This document shows positions 20,785-32,525 of a stretch of 64,000 nt of DNA, piece after piece (positions within the stretch are counted from its first letter, which is position 1; each line of letters begins with the position of its first letter). The position numbers and the translations under genes were made by a program. Location of the stretch: contig OX457036.1 of NCBI GenBank assembly GCA_949752735.1, positions 87,774,487 through 87,838,486 of the forward strand, given 5' to 3'. Origin of the DNA: Lumbricus terrestris. Its lineage: Eukaryota > Annelida > Clitellata > Crassiclitellata > Lumbricidae. The notes under the pieces were generated by a model. That model worked only from the letters and a program-made list of their open reading frames with translations, was not told the DNA's origin and searched no databases.

Positions 20785-23700
20785 TATTAATAATAATAAT
20801 AATAATAATAAGAAATTATGATATTCCTGAGGGATCCTAAATACGTCGGGGCATAAAAAATTAATGAAAATAAATGCATGAATAGCATAATTTGTTATAA
20901 ATGATGATGGTCATTGCGGTTAATTTGCTCAGTGCCTGATGGTGTCAATCGCATGGTTCACCATCCGTCTCCACTGTGTGTGTTCTCTCTCTTACGCCAG
21001 TCTCTTCAATCTGTAACGTCATCGAGCCATACTCTACACGGCCTCCCTTAATCCCCCGCTCCGTCTAACATTCCTAAAATAAGTTGCTTAGTTAATGAGT
21101 CTGTCATGTCACATTCCGCACAATGGAAGTAGGCCTAATGGTAGCTGCACTTGTTTTCATAAATCTCACTTCTATTTAAGTAAAATTTATTTTCATCAAT
21201 CCAACTTTCATTTACTCAGAATTCTTTTAATCAAGCCGAATTGTTTTCGACCAACACTGAAGCCGACGATGCAATGGCCAATAATTTACAGCGCTAAAAA
21301 TTAATATACGTTTACCAACAAAATATTATGATTAGCCTACTCTAAGATATTACATAAATAATTGTGGTAGGCCTATCGTGCATTTGAGTGACTTTGAAAG
21401 TGCGTGCTGAAAATCCTATGCGTGAAGATACACTGAAGTCACGGCATGGTTGATAAATGGAATACTTTGAAATTTGAAAGCATTTTATACTCACACAAGA
21501 AGGCGTCGCACAAATTGCCTGAAGTAATCGTTGGAGGTGGAAGGATTGTCACCGATGCTGTTGTAGTTTTAACGACGCGAGATGTGGTAGAAGTAGGTTT
21601 CAAAGGAACAGTGGTTGAGGATACTGCTCTGGAAACTTTGGACGTTCTGGTTGAGGATAATTCACCGGAAACTTTAGACGTTTTTGTTGCAGACGTGACG
21701 CTGGAAAGAGCTAAAGATTTGGTTGAAGATATTGCGCTGAAAACTTTAGAAGTTTCGGCAATGGACTTAGTAGGGGACATTGCTATGGAAACTACTGATG
21801 ATTTCGTTGAGGACATTGCATTGGAAACGGTTGAGGCTTTAGTTGAGAAGACCGCATGCGAATCGGTTGTGGGTTCGGTTGAGAACATTGCTTTGGAAAC
21901 GGTTGAGTCCTTGGTTGACGACATTGATTTAAAAACATCTAATGGTGTGGAATTGGAAACGGTTGAAACCTTGGCTGAGAAAACTGCTTTGGAAACGGCT
22001 GAGGTTTCGCTTGAGGACATTGCATTGGAAACGGTTGGGTTCTTGGTTGAGAAAATTGCATTGGAAACGGTTGGGTTCTTGGTTGAGAAAATTGCATTGG
22101 AAACGGTAGAGGTTTCGCTTGAGGACATTGCATTGGAAACGGTTGGTTTCTTGGCTGACGACATTGATTTAAAGGCATCTAATGATGTGGAATTGGAAAC
22201 GTTTGTGACATCAGCTGGGGGCATTGAACTAGAAGGCTCTGAAGTCAGCTCTCTAAATTCTGGTTTTGGATGTGTCGTTGATGAAGTTGACAGATTGGTG
22301 TCACTTGCACTTTCCGTTCCTGACGATTTAGTAATGAAATCAGTTGGTATATTTGTCGCAGCATTTGACGCGGTTGAGAAGGAAGATTCTGATTTTGCCA
22401 CGGTTATGACCGGCGTGTCCGTTGCCAGAATGGAATGCTCTTCGCTCCAGTCATTGGTAACTGCATGAATTGTTGTCGTTTCTTCTGCTGCGTGCATTGA
22501 CAAATACAATGTTACATCGATACGTCAATCTATTCCTTAAGTCTATTATAAGTCTGAAAGTTAGTCCTTTTATATGTAGGTTTGTTTGTTGCATTATGCA
22601 TGGTTTCACACAGAAAGTTTCAAACGAATCCTTCTAGCGTTACGAGAAAGTTTACAAAATTAATGTGACCAGTCACGACTGTATGAGTCGCTAAGCACTT
22701 TTTTGAGTATTTTGAGTTACTTCAAAATGAGTTATTACTTATGAAAATCGAGGAAATGCTTGCAGAGTAATAACATTTTTAATCCTTCAACCCGTGCAAT
22801 GCAAAATGTTGGGAAAACACGATTTTATGAATTAGTCCGATGTATGTGACGTTGACGTCGGTTTGACTCAACACAATTCAATAATATTATAGCAACTTGC
22901 AAAACTAAATCTTTAATTTTCTGGCGAAGATCAATAAATTTATGAACCAAACTTGCAAATAAATATAAAAACTATGCAGAATGAGATTTTATTTACGCCC
23001 TCGTTTTGTTCAGGCTTGCGTTTTGGTTAGCGATGCACATGGGCGGAGTTTGGTTTCCGTTCTTGGAGGGGCTAAAGCCTTCTTGGGGGGACTAGGCCCG
23101 GGAAAAGATACCATTTGCACGGTAAAAAATGAATATGGGTCTTCTTGAGGGGGCTTAGCCCCCCTAGCCCCTGATAAACTCCGCCCATGGCGATGCAGTA
23201 ACTAATGACTGGAACAATGACCTTGCGCCATTCAATCTTGTGATCGCCTTTGCACTGTTAGCGACTTATGTATTCACCCTGATCCAGTTTTAGGCTCATG
23301 GATAAAGCATTTTATTGGCTTATTATAGGGTCAGGTCGAATGAATAATTCATTAATACGACAAAGCATCTAAGCTTTCCAACGATATATGACAACCATAT
23401 TATTAATGTCTTTCGCTAGGTGGACACCGTCGATGAGTTTTAAATTGATTACCAAACGGTTTTCAGCCTCCGTTTATAATAATAATATCTTCTTTAATGC
23501 TTCAATCTGACACACCGCAGAATGATTACAAGTACAAGTTATACGAAATACGGCCCACTGTAGCACGACACGCAGTTCGGCTTTACAGCAGTGGGTTCGG
23601 TAACTTAACTAATAGCCTAAGAACTGGATCACTTCTGGTCGGCCAAGCCAGAAGTGGGAGGGGCTATCTTTATTTTTAGCACAACCCGAGTCAAGCAACA

Positions 23701-26024
23701 CAACAGCAAAGCGCCAATGGCAGCTAACAGAAAATTCAAATAAATTTTTGCCCTGTGTGAGGCTTGAACCCGGGTCGCGCGGATGACTCTCAGCTTAACG
23801 ACCAGCGCTCTCACCACTGAGCTACGGGACCCCCCCAATTATGGATGAATATTTCCCGTCAAACCCACTTCTGTTTAGCCAGAGAAGAATCAGGCTCTAC
23901 TTCCGCCCAGTTTATACTGAATCAAAGACTTAGTTTCATCCAGATTTCGCTGACAGGATCAGAAATATTTGGAAACTATGATAGCAGGCGTAGGCTCGTA
24001 GCCTACTCTTGTTGTTCCTTTAATTACTGATTTTCGTTTATTCTTTGCAAGTAATAATTCCTCTAACGACTAAGCATTTTCCACATAATATTTTCTTATA
24101 CATATAATTGATTTCTCCGCAGTAACAGACCACTGTGCAATGTATACAATGTACATGTATGCTTCCAATTTGCGTCATAGGCTAATTGATTTATAGACTA
24201 TATAGAAAATATTTTATGCTTTAAACGGGCCAATAGTCCTTTCGTCTAACTTTCTGCAGTTATAGGCTACTAGACGCAGCCTATGTCTATGCTTACTGCA
24301 TAAATTATCTATAAAGTGCTATTCAGGATAGAAGAAAATAACAGGAGAGAGTGAAACTGCAATGAATATTCATATGCATTATTGTATAAATATTATATGG
24401 ATGTTATGAATTATGAATATTATATGAATTATATGAATATTATTCATGTTTTGCCACTCACGAGGTAGCAGACAACTCTGAAGATCGGCTTCCTAAAACA
24501 TAAAAGTTTAAATACAAAACGAATAATCATGGACATTGCGAAAAGTTCTTTCTGCTAGATTACAACAGCTTAGACACGATCACAATACCACATGTACTCA
24601 TATGAAAATCGGATTACTCTGTCAATATTCAAATGGGATTATTTTATTATAGACATCCACACTTAATAGTTGCATCACCTTGCCGTGGCGGACAAAGTCT
24701 GATTCTCGTGTAATAGTCGGCCTAATTTCTATGAATTCTTTTTCGCGCGTGAGAGGAGATTGCATAGCAAAATCCAGCCTGTGTCCTATAATGCTGGACG
24801 TTCGGCTTATGATGATGATTGCAATTCAATCAACTGTCCATAAACACTACTAAACAGGGCGGTGCAATAGAAAAATCCCAACAGAAGAATAAGATTTCTC
24901 CCTAATCAATTGAGAGCTTTCTACCAAAATTTTATAGACTAATAGTAGCAGAGATATCCACAAGGCGCCGACAAGATCTAATAAAATGTATAGCGTTTTC
25001 CATCTCACCTGCGCATGGTAGCATCCTGTCATAGGTGAACAGTGTGTCGGTGTATAATGGTAGATCTCACAGGTTCGAGGACGAACCCTGTAGTTGTAGT
25101 TGGTGCAATCAGGATCTTGGAGACACTGCATGGCACACAAAGCCCCAGGAGCCACACATGAATCGGTATCCGATAATGTTGAGAGTATGTGGTCAATAGG
25201 AATCACGAGCGATGGCTCATCCAAGCCACACGTCACTGTTCCGTTGGGATATCGCGTTTTCTCAAACAATTTCGCACCAGCCACGCTATTCCCCATGCAT
25301 GCCATGTTGGATATCACGAGCAGCGCTATAAGATGATTACAGAACATTGCAGTCTTCTTATTCTTTTGAAGTCCGAATCATGTGCTAATCTGAAACAATT
25401 TTATATAACAGAGTCTAACAGAAAAACCTATTTTGCTGTATAAAAATCATAACTGTGAGAAAAATGCTTCACGAATCAGGCATATATGCAATAGACACTC
25501 GGGTTCATCTGGCTAGACGATGTGGAACACGTTGTCCATTAAGATCCCTGTTCCAAAAATTTGATAACAAATTTCATCAAAATGAACACAGTTCATTTCG
25601 CATTGTTCGGGTCATTGCTATTGTATAGCATTTGATGTGTAGCCTAGTTATTAGGTTAATCAACTTGGGTTTCATAAAGCTTCGTGCACTTATGCAGGCT
25701 TATATGGGTCAAGTAACAATCCTTAGACCTAACAAATATTCAGCCTAATTATAAAATTTCGCCGTTGCTTGTATTTGTTTAATATTTTGGCATTTGATTC
25801 TCAAACACCCAAACACTTTAATAAAACTTGAAAACTGAGAACTGTTGCAATTAGCCTAGGCTATACAGTTTTATCGCATGGATTCGTCAGGCAATTGCTT
25901 TATTTCACTTTGCCAAACTAGATTATGCTCCATTGCAATTTATCTCTCTTAAGTGGATTAGTTAAATCTCTCAAACGTTCACATCTTGCTATTAGTTTAA
26001 GCCTTAGCTGACTGTCACCATACC
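20027..26024 (-). CDS. copy A: secreted PAN - Ser/Thr repeat - fibrinogen-domain protein
   Basis: Coding exons on the minus strand are 25347-25009 (exon 2), 24492-24462 (exon 3), 22487-21495 (exon 4) and 20547-20027 (exon 5). They total 1884 nt, or 627 residues. Splice sites: exon 2 CAG|GTGAGA, exon 3 TTTTAG|..CTC|GTGAGT, exon 4 GCAG|..TTGT|GTGAGT, exon 5 TTGCAG|. Exon 2 has a signal peptide (about residues 1-24), an NGT glycosylation site at 35-37 and a PAN/apple-like domain with Cys at 40, 64, 71, 75, 81, 93, 103 and 109. Exon 4 is a Ser/Thr-rich stalk with no Cys until its conserved end. Exon 5 is a short fibrinogen-related domain. A putative noncoding exon 1 ends at 26024. The protein is predicted to be secreted; a pathogen-recognition lectin role is inferred from domain families only. 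Confidence 0.85.
20548..21494 (-). other. copy A intron 4, with AAT microsatellites
   Basis: 947 nt, with GTGAGT donor and TTGCAG acceptor on the minus strand. AAT runs occupy about 20582-20635 and 20750-20810. The rest is unique-looking, with a Ser-rich-free 21090-21300 stretch and no gene. Confidence 0.7.
21495..22487 (-). CDS. copy A exon 4: Ser/Thr repeat stalk
   Basis: 993 nt, phase 1 at both ends. Twelve-residue units of the form SSTKxSTVSNAM recur with much variation; FSTKNPTVSNAI occurs twice in tandem. Dense Ser and Thr with no Cys suggest an O-glycosylated stalk. The 3' end is conserved among copies: KTTTASVTILPPPTI, then CDAFL. The acceptor is CAGCAG (two possible AGs three bases apart). 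The opposite strand is also open (about 21446-22468), a consequence of codon composition. Confidence 0.85.
23030..23199. mobile_element. MITE with 8-bp TSD GCGATGCA
   Basis: Element 23038-23191 has ends CATGGGCGGAGTTT and AAACTCCGCCCATG and is flanked by GCGATGCA at 23030-23037 and 23192-23199. The 8-bp duplication fits hAT-like elements. Non-coding. Confidence 0.85.
23497..23836 (-). mobile_element. tRNA-derived SINE-like repeat
   Basis: The minus strand has a tRNA-like head at about 23836-23755, with A-box-like TAGCTCAGTGG and B-box-like GGTTCAAGCC. The T-arm stem does not pair well, so it is not a functional tRNA. It is followed by a body ending in a segment repeated at about 5212-5397 in the opposite orientation. 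Confidence 0.6.
24462..24492 (-). CDS. copy A exon 3: 31-nt micro-exon
   Basis: Flanked by TTTTAG and GTGAGT. It encodes EADLQSCLLP plus one base, converting phase 0 to phase 1. Exactly the same length is found in copies B and C, and it carries a conserved Cys that may complete the PAN domain. Confidence 0.85.
24493..25008 (-). other. copy A intron 2
   Basis: 516 nt, GTGAGA donor and TTTTAG acceptor. No further feature seen. Confidence 0.7.
25009..25389 (-). CDS. copy A exon 2: signal peptide and PAN/apple-like domain
   Basis: The start codon is 25347-25345; 25389-25348 is 5' UTR after a TTTCAG acceptor. The hydrophobic segment LIALLVISNMACM follows the start. The cysteine domain contains CAMQCLQDPDCTNYNY and TCEIYHYTP, which fits PAN/apple families. 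An ORF extending below 25009 is intron read-through. Confidence 0.87.
25390..26023 (-). other. copy A putative intron 1 in the 5' UTR
   Basis: 634 nt between a conserved donor (AACAG|GTATGG) and the acceptor before exon 2. Both sites are conserved in copies B and C, although no transcript evidence is available. Confidence 0.5.
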
Positions 26025-26160
26025 TGTTAGAGTTTAAAAATATAGGGCGTGTCGTATGGCAGTAAGTGGATTTAAATACATTGCCAGTCTATGCGCGTAG
26101 AGAGAAAGTCAATAGAGATCAATTGAACGTGCCAACATGCACAAACACGCACAGTTGATA
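26024..26160 (-). promoter_or_regulatory. copy A conserved promoter-proximal block and noncoding exon 1
   Basis: A minus-strand TATA-like box (ATTTAAA core at 26071-26078) lies 47 nt upstream of a conserved splice donor (end of exon 1 at 26024). The block, including the CAACATGCxCAAACA word about 70 nt farther upstream, is shared with copies B (39908-40060) and C (56647-56815). Transcription start is inferred, not shown. Confidence 0.5.
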
Positions 26161-26169
26161 AGACCCATA

Positions 26170-26336
<167 letters not shown>

Positions 26337-26948
26337 ACCATAGGCACCGATTTGGGCAAAGAGTGTGAGTGCCCAAACGAATGTGGAAAAATCGGCGCGT
26401 GTGCTCGGAAAAATTGTTGGTTTTTTTTAATAGGAGAATTATTGAAAATACCTGTGTTCATATATAATAGGCGGAGACTTGGTCCTGGTTTTAGTGGGCG
26501 AACTCACCGCCAAAGGACGATCGCTGAGGCGCACAGCGACGAACAGGGGAAAAGGTTAGGGGAGAGGATGGGCTCCTCCCATTTTCGAATTTTTTTATTG
26601 CCACACTGCAACTATGGTAGCATCTTAGGTTGTCATTTTAACGAAACTGCTCATCATTGTCGTCCTTCAAGACTTGAAAAGAATTCTTGCCATTGCTTTC
26701 AAAAAATTTCCACACCGAACAAGTGACATTTTAAGCTGTTATATCATCAAAAGTTCCTATTAGTTCATTGTGTAAAGACAGGATTTAAGACTCCCACAAA
26801 TGTACGAAATTTGACGGAAGCGGATCGAATACGCAGGATGTCGGTGTTTCCTCGTGTTCATTGATCGGCGGAGGACCAATGGAGTCCAGACCACCGGGCG
26901 GGGTAAAACTGGAATAAAAGTAAGGTAAACTAACTGAGATAGGCTATA
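26337..26948. other. intergenic DNA upstream of copy A
   Basis: No gene supported. Unique-looking sequence between the microsatellite and the Helitron. Confidence 0.5.
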
Positions 26949-27581
26949 TCTATATAAATAAAAATGCAAAACGTTACCGTTCGACAAGAAGGATCTCGGA
27001 AAGTTATAGATCGATTGTTTTCAAAATTTTCGCAATACGTTCCATTCGAACATAAGCGGGTTTGTATAATGCCCTTTGGGAAAAAGCGCAATCTTTACGA
27101 CCAAAAAAACACAACTTTTAATTCCATTCGATATACGTTGATGGAGTCCAGCCATATCCGTTTGAATTTTGACGCATCCGTCCGGCGGCGTCCGCCCATT
27201 TTTCGGGCGCGTTTAAAAGGTGTGACATTAATTTTTCGAGCGCGTTTTAAAAGGTGTGTCTTTACAATATCGTCCATTTGCGGCCGTTTTCCGCGCGCCT
27301 TTCTAAAACGCATATTTCTAGGGATGGAGGAAGGGGAGGGACGGAGGGGAGGGAGGGGATGAAACGGGAGAGAGGGATGCAGGGAGGGAGAGAGGGAGGG
27401 AGAGACGGAGGGAGGGAGAGACGGAGGGAGAGAGGTAGGGACGGAGGGAGGGAAGGGATGGGAGGGAGGCGAGGGAAGGAAGGGGAGGGGAACGGGAGAG
27501 GAGGGGTAAGGGGAGGGAACCTAGGAAGGGAGGGTTGGACAGTCTTTTCAGCCGCAGCAACGCGTGGCCGGGTACAGCTAG
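26949..27581 (+). mobile_element. probable non-autonomous Helitron
   Basis: It begins TCTATATAAATAAAAATG after a host A and ends CGCGTGGCCGGGTACAGCTAG before a host T, matching the Helitron rule (5' TC, 3' CTRR, insertion between A and T). There is no target duplication and no terminal inverted repeat. Most of the right half is a GGGA-rich purine run (about 27323-27540). No Rep/helicase ORF is present. Confidence 0.65.

Positions 27582-27583
<2 letters not shown>

Positions 27584-27626
<43 letters not shown>
27584..27626. repeat. (TA)n microsatellite
   Basis: Uninterrupted alternating TA immediately after the Helitron end. Confidence 0.9.
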
Positions 27627-27627
<1 letters not shown>

Positions 27628-29880
27628 CCTAAATATAAAATTATATAATATTGACGCAATGATTTTTTATAGATAAGCGATGCCAACAGAAAAATAATCT
27701 CTTAAAAAGAACATCTTTCTGGCTGATTTCTGGTGGTGCCCATGTATATGCGAGCCTTGCATGTCCCATTTCTGGTGGTGCTGAGCACTCACGGTCCTCG
27801 CAGAGTCGACGCCCATTAGTTTGCTACTACTACTACTCCTCCAAATACAGCCACCACTGCTACTACTATTGACATTTTTATCATTAGGCCTACTACTATT
27901 ATCATCATCATCATCATAGTCATCATATTCATCATAGGCTGTGGTAATTTAGTAGGCCTATTATCATCGTACAGACATTAAGTTCATTGCCTTAAAATTC
28001 CGATCTGTGACCGTCTCGCTAATCCATTTGGTTACGCTTCACAGACCTTTCTGTTCTAAATCCTATTCAAATGGATCGATTGCCTTCATGTGGCTTCGTT
28101 TAACCAAGTGACCGACTATTCCAGATAGAGATGGTCTAGTACCGATGAGACCTCTGGAATCTTTGTGTTTCCATATGGAAACATGGTTGTCCTATTGTTC
28201 CCTAATGGACATGTGGACTTGGCTGCTCCCAGCTAAGTGCCTATAGACGACATCTTACAATGACTTCGAAATGTTCAACATTTGCTATGTCCATTTATTT
28301 TGTGATTAATCAATTAATAATTGTTTCGTATTCGTGTGGCTCAGCTCATAACACCGCTTCTCTGACTTTGCGGCAGGGCTGAAAGTGAACCGGGTCGGTC
28401 CGGGTCTGCGACCCGGCAACGATTTTCGAGACCCGCTGTTGCCGTGTCTCAGCCGGGTCGCTTGTTTACCAAAAATCAGACTAGAAACTTTTTGGCAGAG
28501 AAAAAAGGACTTTTCGTCGACATTTCGGTCGGATGACTAAAAAAGGTTGTCAGAATTTTTGGCACCAATTCACTTTGAAATTTCTGGAACCCATAGGGTT
28601 CTGCGCTTTAACCTTTTGGATCTTATATTTTCGGACAATAGATCGGCTAATGTTCAAAATAACTCCACAAGCAACACTGGGTTAAATAATTATGTCTTCG
28701 TAATATTTATACGAATCGACGCAATCTGTTCTAAAAGAATTAATACTGGTCTCTAAGTAGGTGCGGTGTGAATCTGGCTGAAAGTGGTATTGCTTTATGC
28801 ACGTTAGCATTTGATTTTCGCATTGGCCTATCACAATCATGGTGTTTGCCATGAAATAATAGCCTAAATGAAAGTTTGGTCGCCGTAAGGGCCTTAATAC
28901 AAATGGGAGATCACGATTTTTTTACATGCACTCCAAATATACTCTGCTCCGAAATGTCCGGTGCGAAATGTCCGTTCCGAATGTGAGGCCCTATTTAGGC
29001 GTCAATTTTCCAAAACTTTTCAATCCCCTGCCCCCCCCTCCCCCATAACAGGAATCGAGCGGGTTGATGATTGTAGTCAAGATTCTTATCACACCTTCAG
29101 GTAGATTGGGGTTTTCTGCCAACATTGATAACATTGTCTGTAAAGCAAAGAAATCATTTTATGCAATTCGGACCCATGGGTCACATGATTTGACAGGTAG
29201 TAGGCCTAGATTTCATGATGTTGTAGGTTCCACGATAATCACGGCATTCGCCTCATAGTAGGCTAAGTTCTGCAGACTAGGGTCAGAGGCAGTGGCGTAG
29301 CAATAGGTCGTGCAGCCTGTGCAGTGTATTCAAATCTACACATAGCCTACGCGCACCCTTTATGTGATCCTCTTCCAAAAACTCCATCCTATGAATTCAA
29401 TCCTGTCACCATGCCTGATAATAGTAATCGGAATATAGAGGCGTGCTATCGCAAAAGAGTAAGGCGTTTTCGGGCAGCCTTTTTGTTTGAAATCGAGGGT
29501 TTCAAGCATTGAAGAGCCCACCACCGAAACCCTACACAGGAACCTCCCGAAAACATTCTTCTCTAGGCAACAGGGTTGCTCCTGAGGTTTCAAAAATAAA
29601 CCCAGATTTCGCTATGAAAAAATTCAGAAAATCCCAGACAATTAATTTGGCGATTTTAGACCCTCCTTTGTTCATATTAAGTTGGATTTCGCTTGTTCGG
29701 ATGAGGGTTAAGAAAATGTTCGTCATATGAGTCGAATCAAATGTAGACTTGCAACTTTTAACTCTCGAAAAAATGTCAATTTATTGTCAAAGCTGTCAGA
29801 GACTGTGCATCCATATCGACAATAAGCTGGAGCGAATCAGCGATATATGTCGTGTGCGCATGCGCTGCGGGTCGGTCGAG
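27627..29880. other. intergenic DNA between copies A and B
   Basis: Contains CAT and CTA short repeats and a block at about 28155-28375 resembling the 5' flank of copy C (about 57690-57995). A GC-rich palindromic stretch lies at about 28395-28460. No gene is supported. Confidence 0.5.
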
Positions 29881-30333
29881 CCGGTGACACGAAACGGAGT
29901 ATCCCTTCGAAAGCTATCCGGGGGGATGAATTAATCTATCCCTCCGGATGGAACTAACCGGTCTAGACTATCCGGGGGATGAACCAGTCTATCCCCTTTT
30001 TTTGGAAAATGCGTATAATTGAAAATTTGGTGCTCTAATCAAAATTTGAAGTTACTCTAATTGTTTTGAGTGTCCTAAGCAATGTTCTGAGAAAGGCAAC
30101 TCGAATTTATTTAGTGACTCTGAGTATTTTAAGTGTTTTAAAAGTTTTAAGCGCTCTAAAACCAAAGCAAAAAAATATCTAGTAGAAATAAACATTCCTG
30201 TTAGTGTCATTGTTCAAAACAAAGCAGATGAAAATTAATTTGCAAAAAAATACACGCGGAAGTGACTTTTCGACTTTTCTTCATTTGGGGGGATACGATT
30301 AATACGGGGGGATACTCTGTCTCGTGACACCAG
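29881..30333. mobile_element. MITE, CCGGTGACACGAAACGGAG family, copy 1
   Basis: The inverted ends are CCGGTGACACGAAACGGAGT and the complement of ACTCTGTCTCGTGACACCAG. A second copy lies at 46359-46825 with the same internal order. No TSD was clear. Confidence 0.7.
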
Positions 30334-31649
30334 CAAGAATAATATTGTGAACACGCAACACACGTGGCTTAAGTGTAGGCTACGAAGTTTTTAAGTTGTC
30401 CCAAGTTCCCGCCAAATTTTCTCAATACATCAACAATTAAGCAACTTTAAACCGGCTGCAATATTAATATTAATTCTCTGCAACAAATACCACTTTATTA
30501 TTATTGCAGATTATTACAGGCTGTCTGTTCTATGAGTATAGTTACGATTTGTGTATTCTGTGATCTGTGTTCTTGTGAATAATGTTTCAACTGCATAATT
30601 GTACACCGTAACCGGTTGCGTTCTGTCAACCGAATTGTTGAATAAACGAAAATTATAAATTAGCCTATAACTTTCTAGAGGATTTACCTGAAATGTGTAG
30701 GCCTACATGTTAGAGATGCCGAAACGGCTCAACATGTAGTGACCTTACCTATATTATTGAGATGTAAAACGGCTTATTTCTGCGCAGAGCTATTCTTCTG
30801 CGTCAACAGGTTAGAAATAAAATATTCGTGAATTGACAACGGAAGATCTTGATTGTGAAGTTTCAAATTAAAATAAGTGAAACAGAAATAAGCCTGTGTA
30901 GCACAACACTAGGCCTACATTGAATTTCACTATAAATACAATGTAGGCCTATATTGCTCAGTGCACATAGGCCTAATAGTCAAGCGTTGTAATTTGTAAA
31001 CACAAAATTAATAGTCAAGTAACTTAAATAAACCAAGATTTAACGCCAAAAAAGAGAAACCCAGACGAAGTAAAGAAACCAAGATCTTGTGGAAAACCCA
31101 ACTTTGGCATCTCTGGTAGGCAACTAATGTATAACAGTTTGAAAGATATTTCGGCGACAGTTTTTTTTATTGTACTTTAGGTAGATCACCGAGATGGCAA
31201 AGTATCATGCGTTCTTGATTTTGAAATTGGGCTATCTTGTATACATTAAAGGCTACTGAGCGCGCTAAATAAATTCCTGGTTAGGCCTACTTAGTTATTC
31301 ATCAGAGACATAGGCCTACATTAATTGCCGTCGTTTAGAATAAAAGCCTGTTGAACGTACTCGGCCATGAACGATATAATTTTCACAGTGCCGATTGTTT
31401 TAACTGATCTTTAAGTCCACACACGCATAGTAGGCCTATGCAAAATAGGGCTGCTCATTTTATCGATTAATCGTTAGTTATTTTATTCAATTAATTTTCG
31501 AGCTGTTTGATTAATGCGCATTTGAAGATTTCCTATGATGATTGATGAATGCATTCGCATAACATTAGGCCTATAATATTATGCTTTTCGCAATAAAATA
31601 TATGATCAATCACATTAGCCTAAATGATGCCTTTCTATCTATCTATGTA
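30334..31649. other. intergenic DNA
   Basis: No gene is seen. About 31140-31420 resembles about 4875-5110, indicating duplicated intergenic sequence of the array. Confidence 0.45.
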
Positions 31650-31870
31650 ATTTATATAGCGCCCCTTCAAGGAGTCTACTCAGAGGCGCTCCCGACCCAA
31701 GCCCGGTCAAAAAGAAAAGTCTTGAGCAATCTATAGAAAGAGCCAGACATGTTCCGAGGGTGGGAACGCAGGTTAGAGGGAAGGTCATTCCAAGCGGAAG
31801 GTCCAGTGACCGAAAATGCCCTGTTCTGCCTATAGTGGCAGTGCGGGCATAAGGAACCATAACCTTTCTG
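31650..31870 (-). mobile_element. LINE 3' fragment (RT C-terminal region)
   Basis: One minus-strand frame contains GPSAWNDLPSNLRS and LLKTFLFDRA, the usual C-terminal signature of CR1-like LINE reverse transcriptases (WNxLPxxLR ... FKxxLKTYLF). It ends in GGGGCGCTATATAAAT. Truncated and not functional. Confidence 0.65.
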
Positions 31871-32299
31871 AACGGCTTATTCCTCCAAAAGCACGTAGTA
31901 CTTAAAAGATCAACTGGGGCTGATACATTTATTCCTCTAAAAATCATCTTAATGCATTCATAAAACTGATTGATGTTTGAATCTTGGGTCGGTTCTATTA
32001 TATTTATCGTCGTCTGTGCAACGTGTAAGCTTATACAAGTCAATAGCGTTTCCTATTATCCGCTCTAGAGGAGGAGCTGCTGCTAACGTTATTGTAACAA
32101 CAATATTATTGCAGGAGATACTCTCTAAGGTGAAGACATAATAGAGCAAATTAAGCAAATAAAGAACTTCAAATTGTTCTCAAGCTATTTTATGCAATGA
32201 AACAGTCAATCAGAGTCAGATAAGAGAGTGTTCGAAGAGTGCTACAAGTGAAAGGAGATATTTAATAATTTATGGCGAACAATTCATGCTGTTCTCAAT

Positions 32300-32525
32300 G
32301 TCAAATATTGAGACAATGTCAAATGTGAGACAATGTCAAAAGTGAGACAATGTCAAATGAGAGACAATGTCAAATGAGAGACAATGTCAAATGTGAGACA
32401 ATGTCAAATGTGAGACAATGTCAAAAGTGAGACAATGTCAAATGAGAGACAATGTCAAATGTGAGACAATGTCAAATGAGAGACAATGTCATATGAGAGA
32501 CAATGTCAAATGTCAGACAATGCCT
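32300..32525. repeat. 17-bp minisatellite ACAATGTCAAATGAGAG
   Basis: About 13 near-identical units in the 3' flank of copy B. The units are contiguous with no spacers, so it is not a CRISPR. Confidence 0.9.

Larger units (their letters stand above)
22488..24461 (-). other. copy A intron 3, with MITE and SINE insertions
   Basis: About 2.0 kb. It contains a 154-bp MITE at 23038-23191 and a tRNA-derived repeat at about 23497-23836. The remainder is AT-rich without a supported gene. Confidence 0.65.

Noticed and set aside
21446..22468. Long plus-strand ORF (340 codons) and similar ones at 34647-35600 and 51115-51960
   Set aside because: They are exactly antisense to exon 4 of copies A, B and C. 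The repeat codon composition leaves the complementary frame open; no splice sites or domain support them.
27254..27686. GGREGGRDGG and Pro/Leu-rich ORFs
   Set aside because: Translations of a purine-rich simple repeat within the Helitron.
32300..32525. CRISPR-like regular repeat array
   Set aside because: Units are contiguous without unique spacers, and the genome is eukaryotic; it is a minisatellite.
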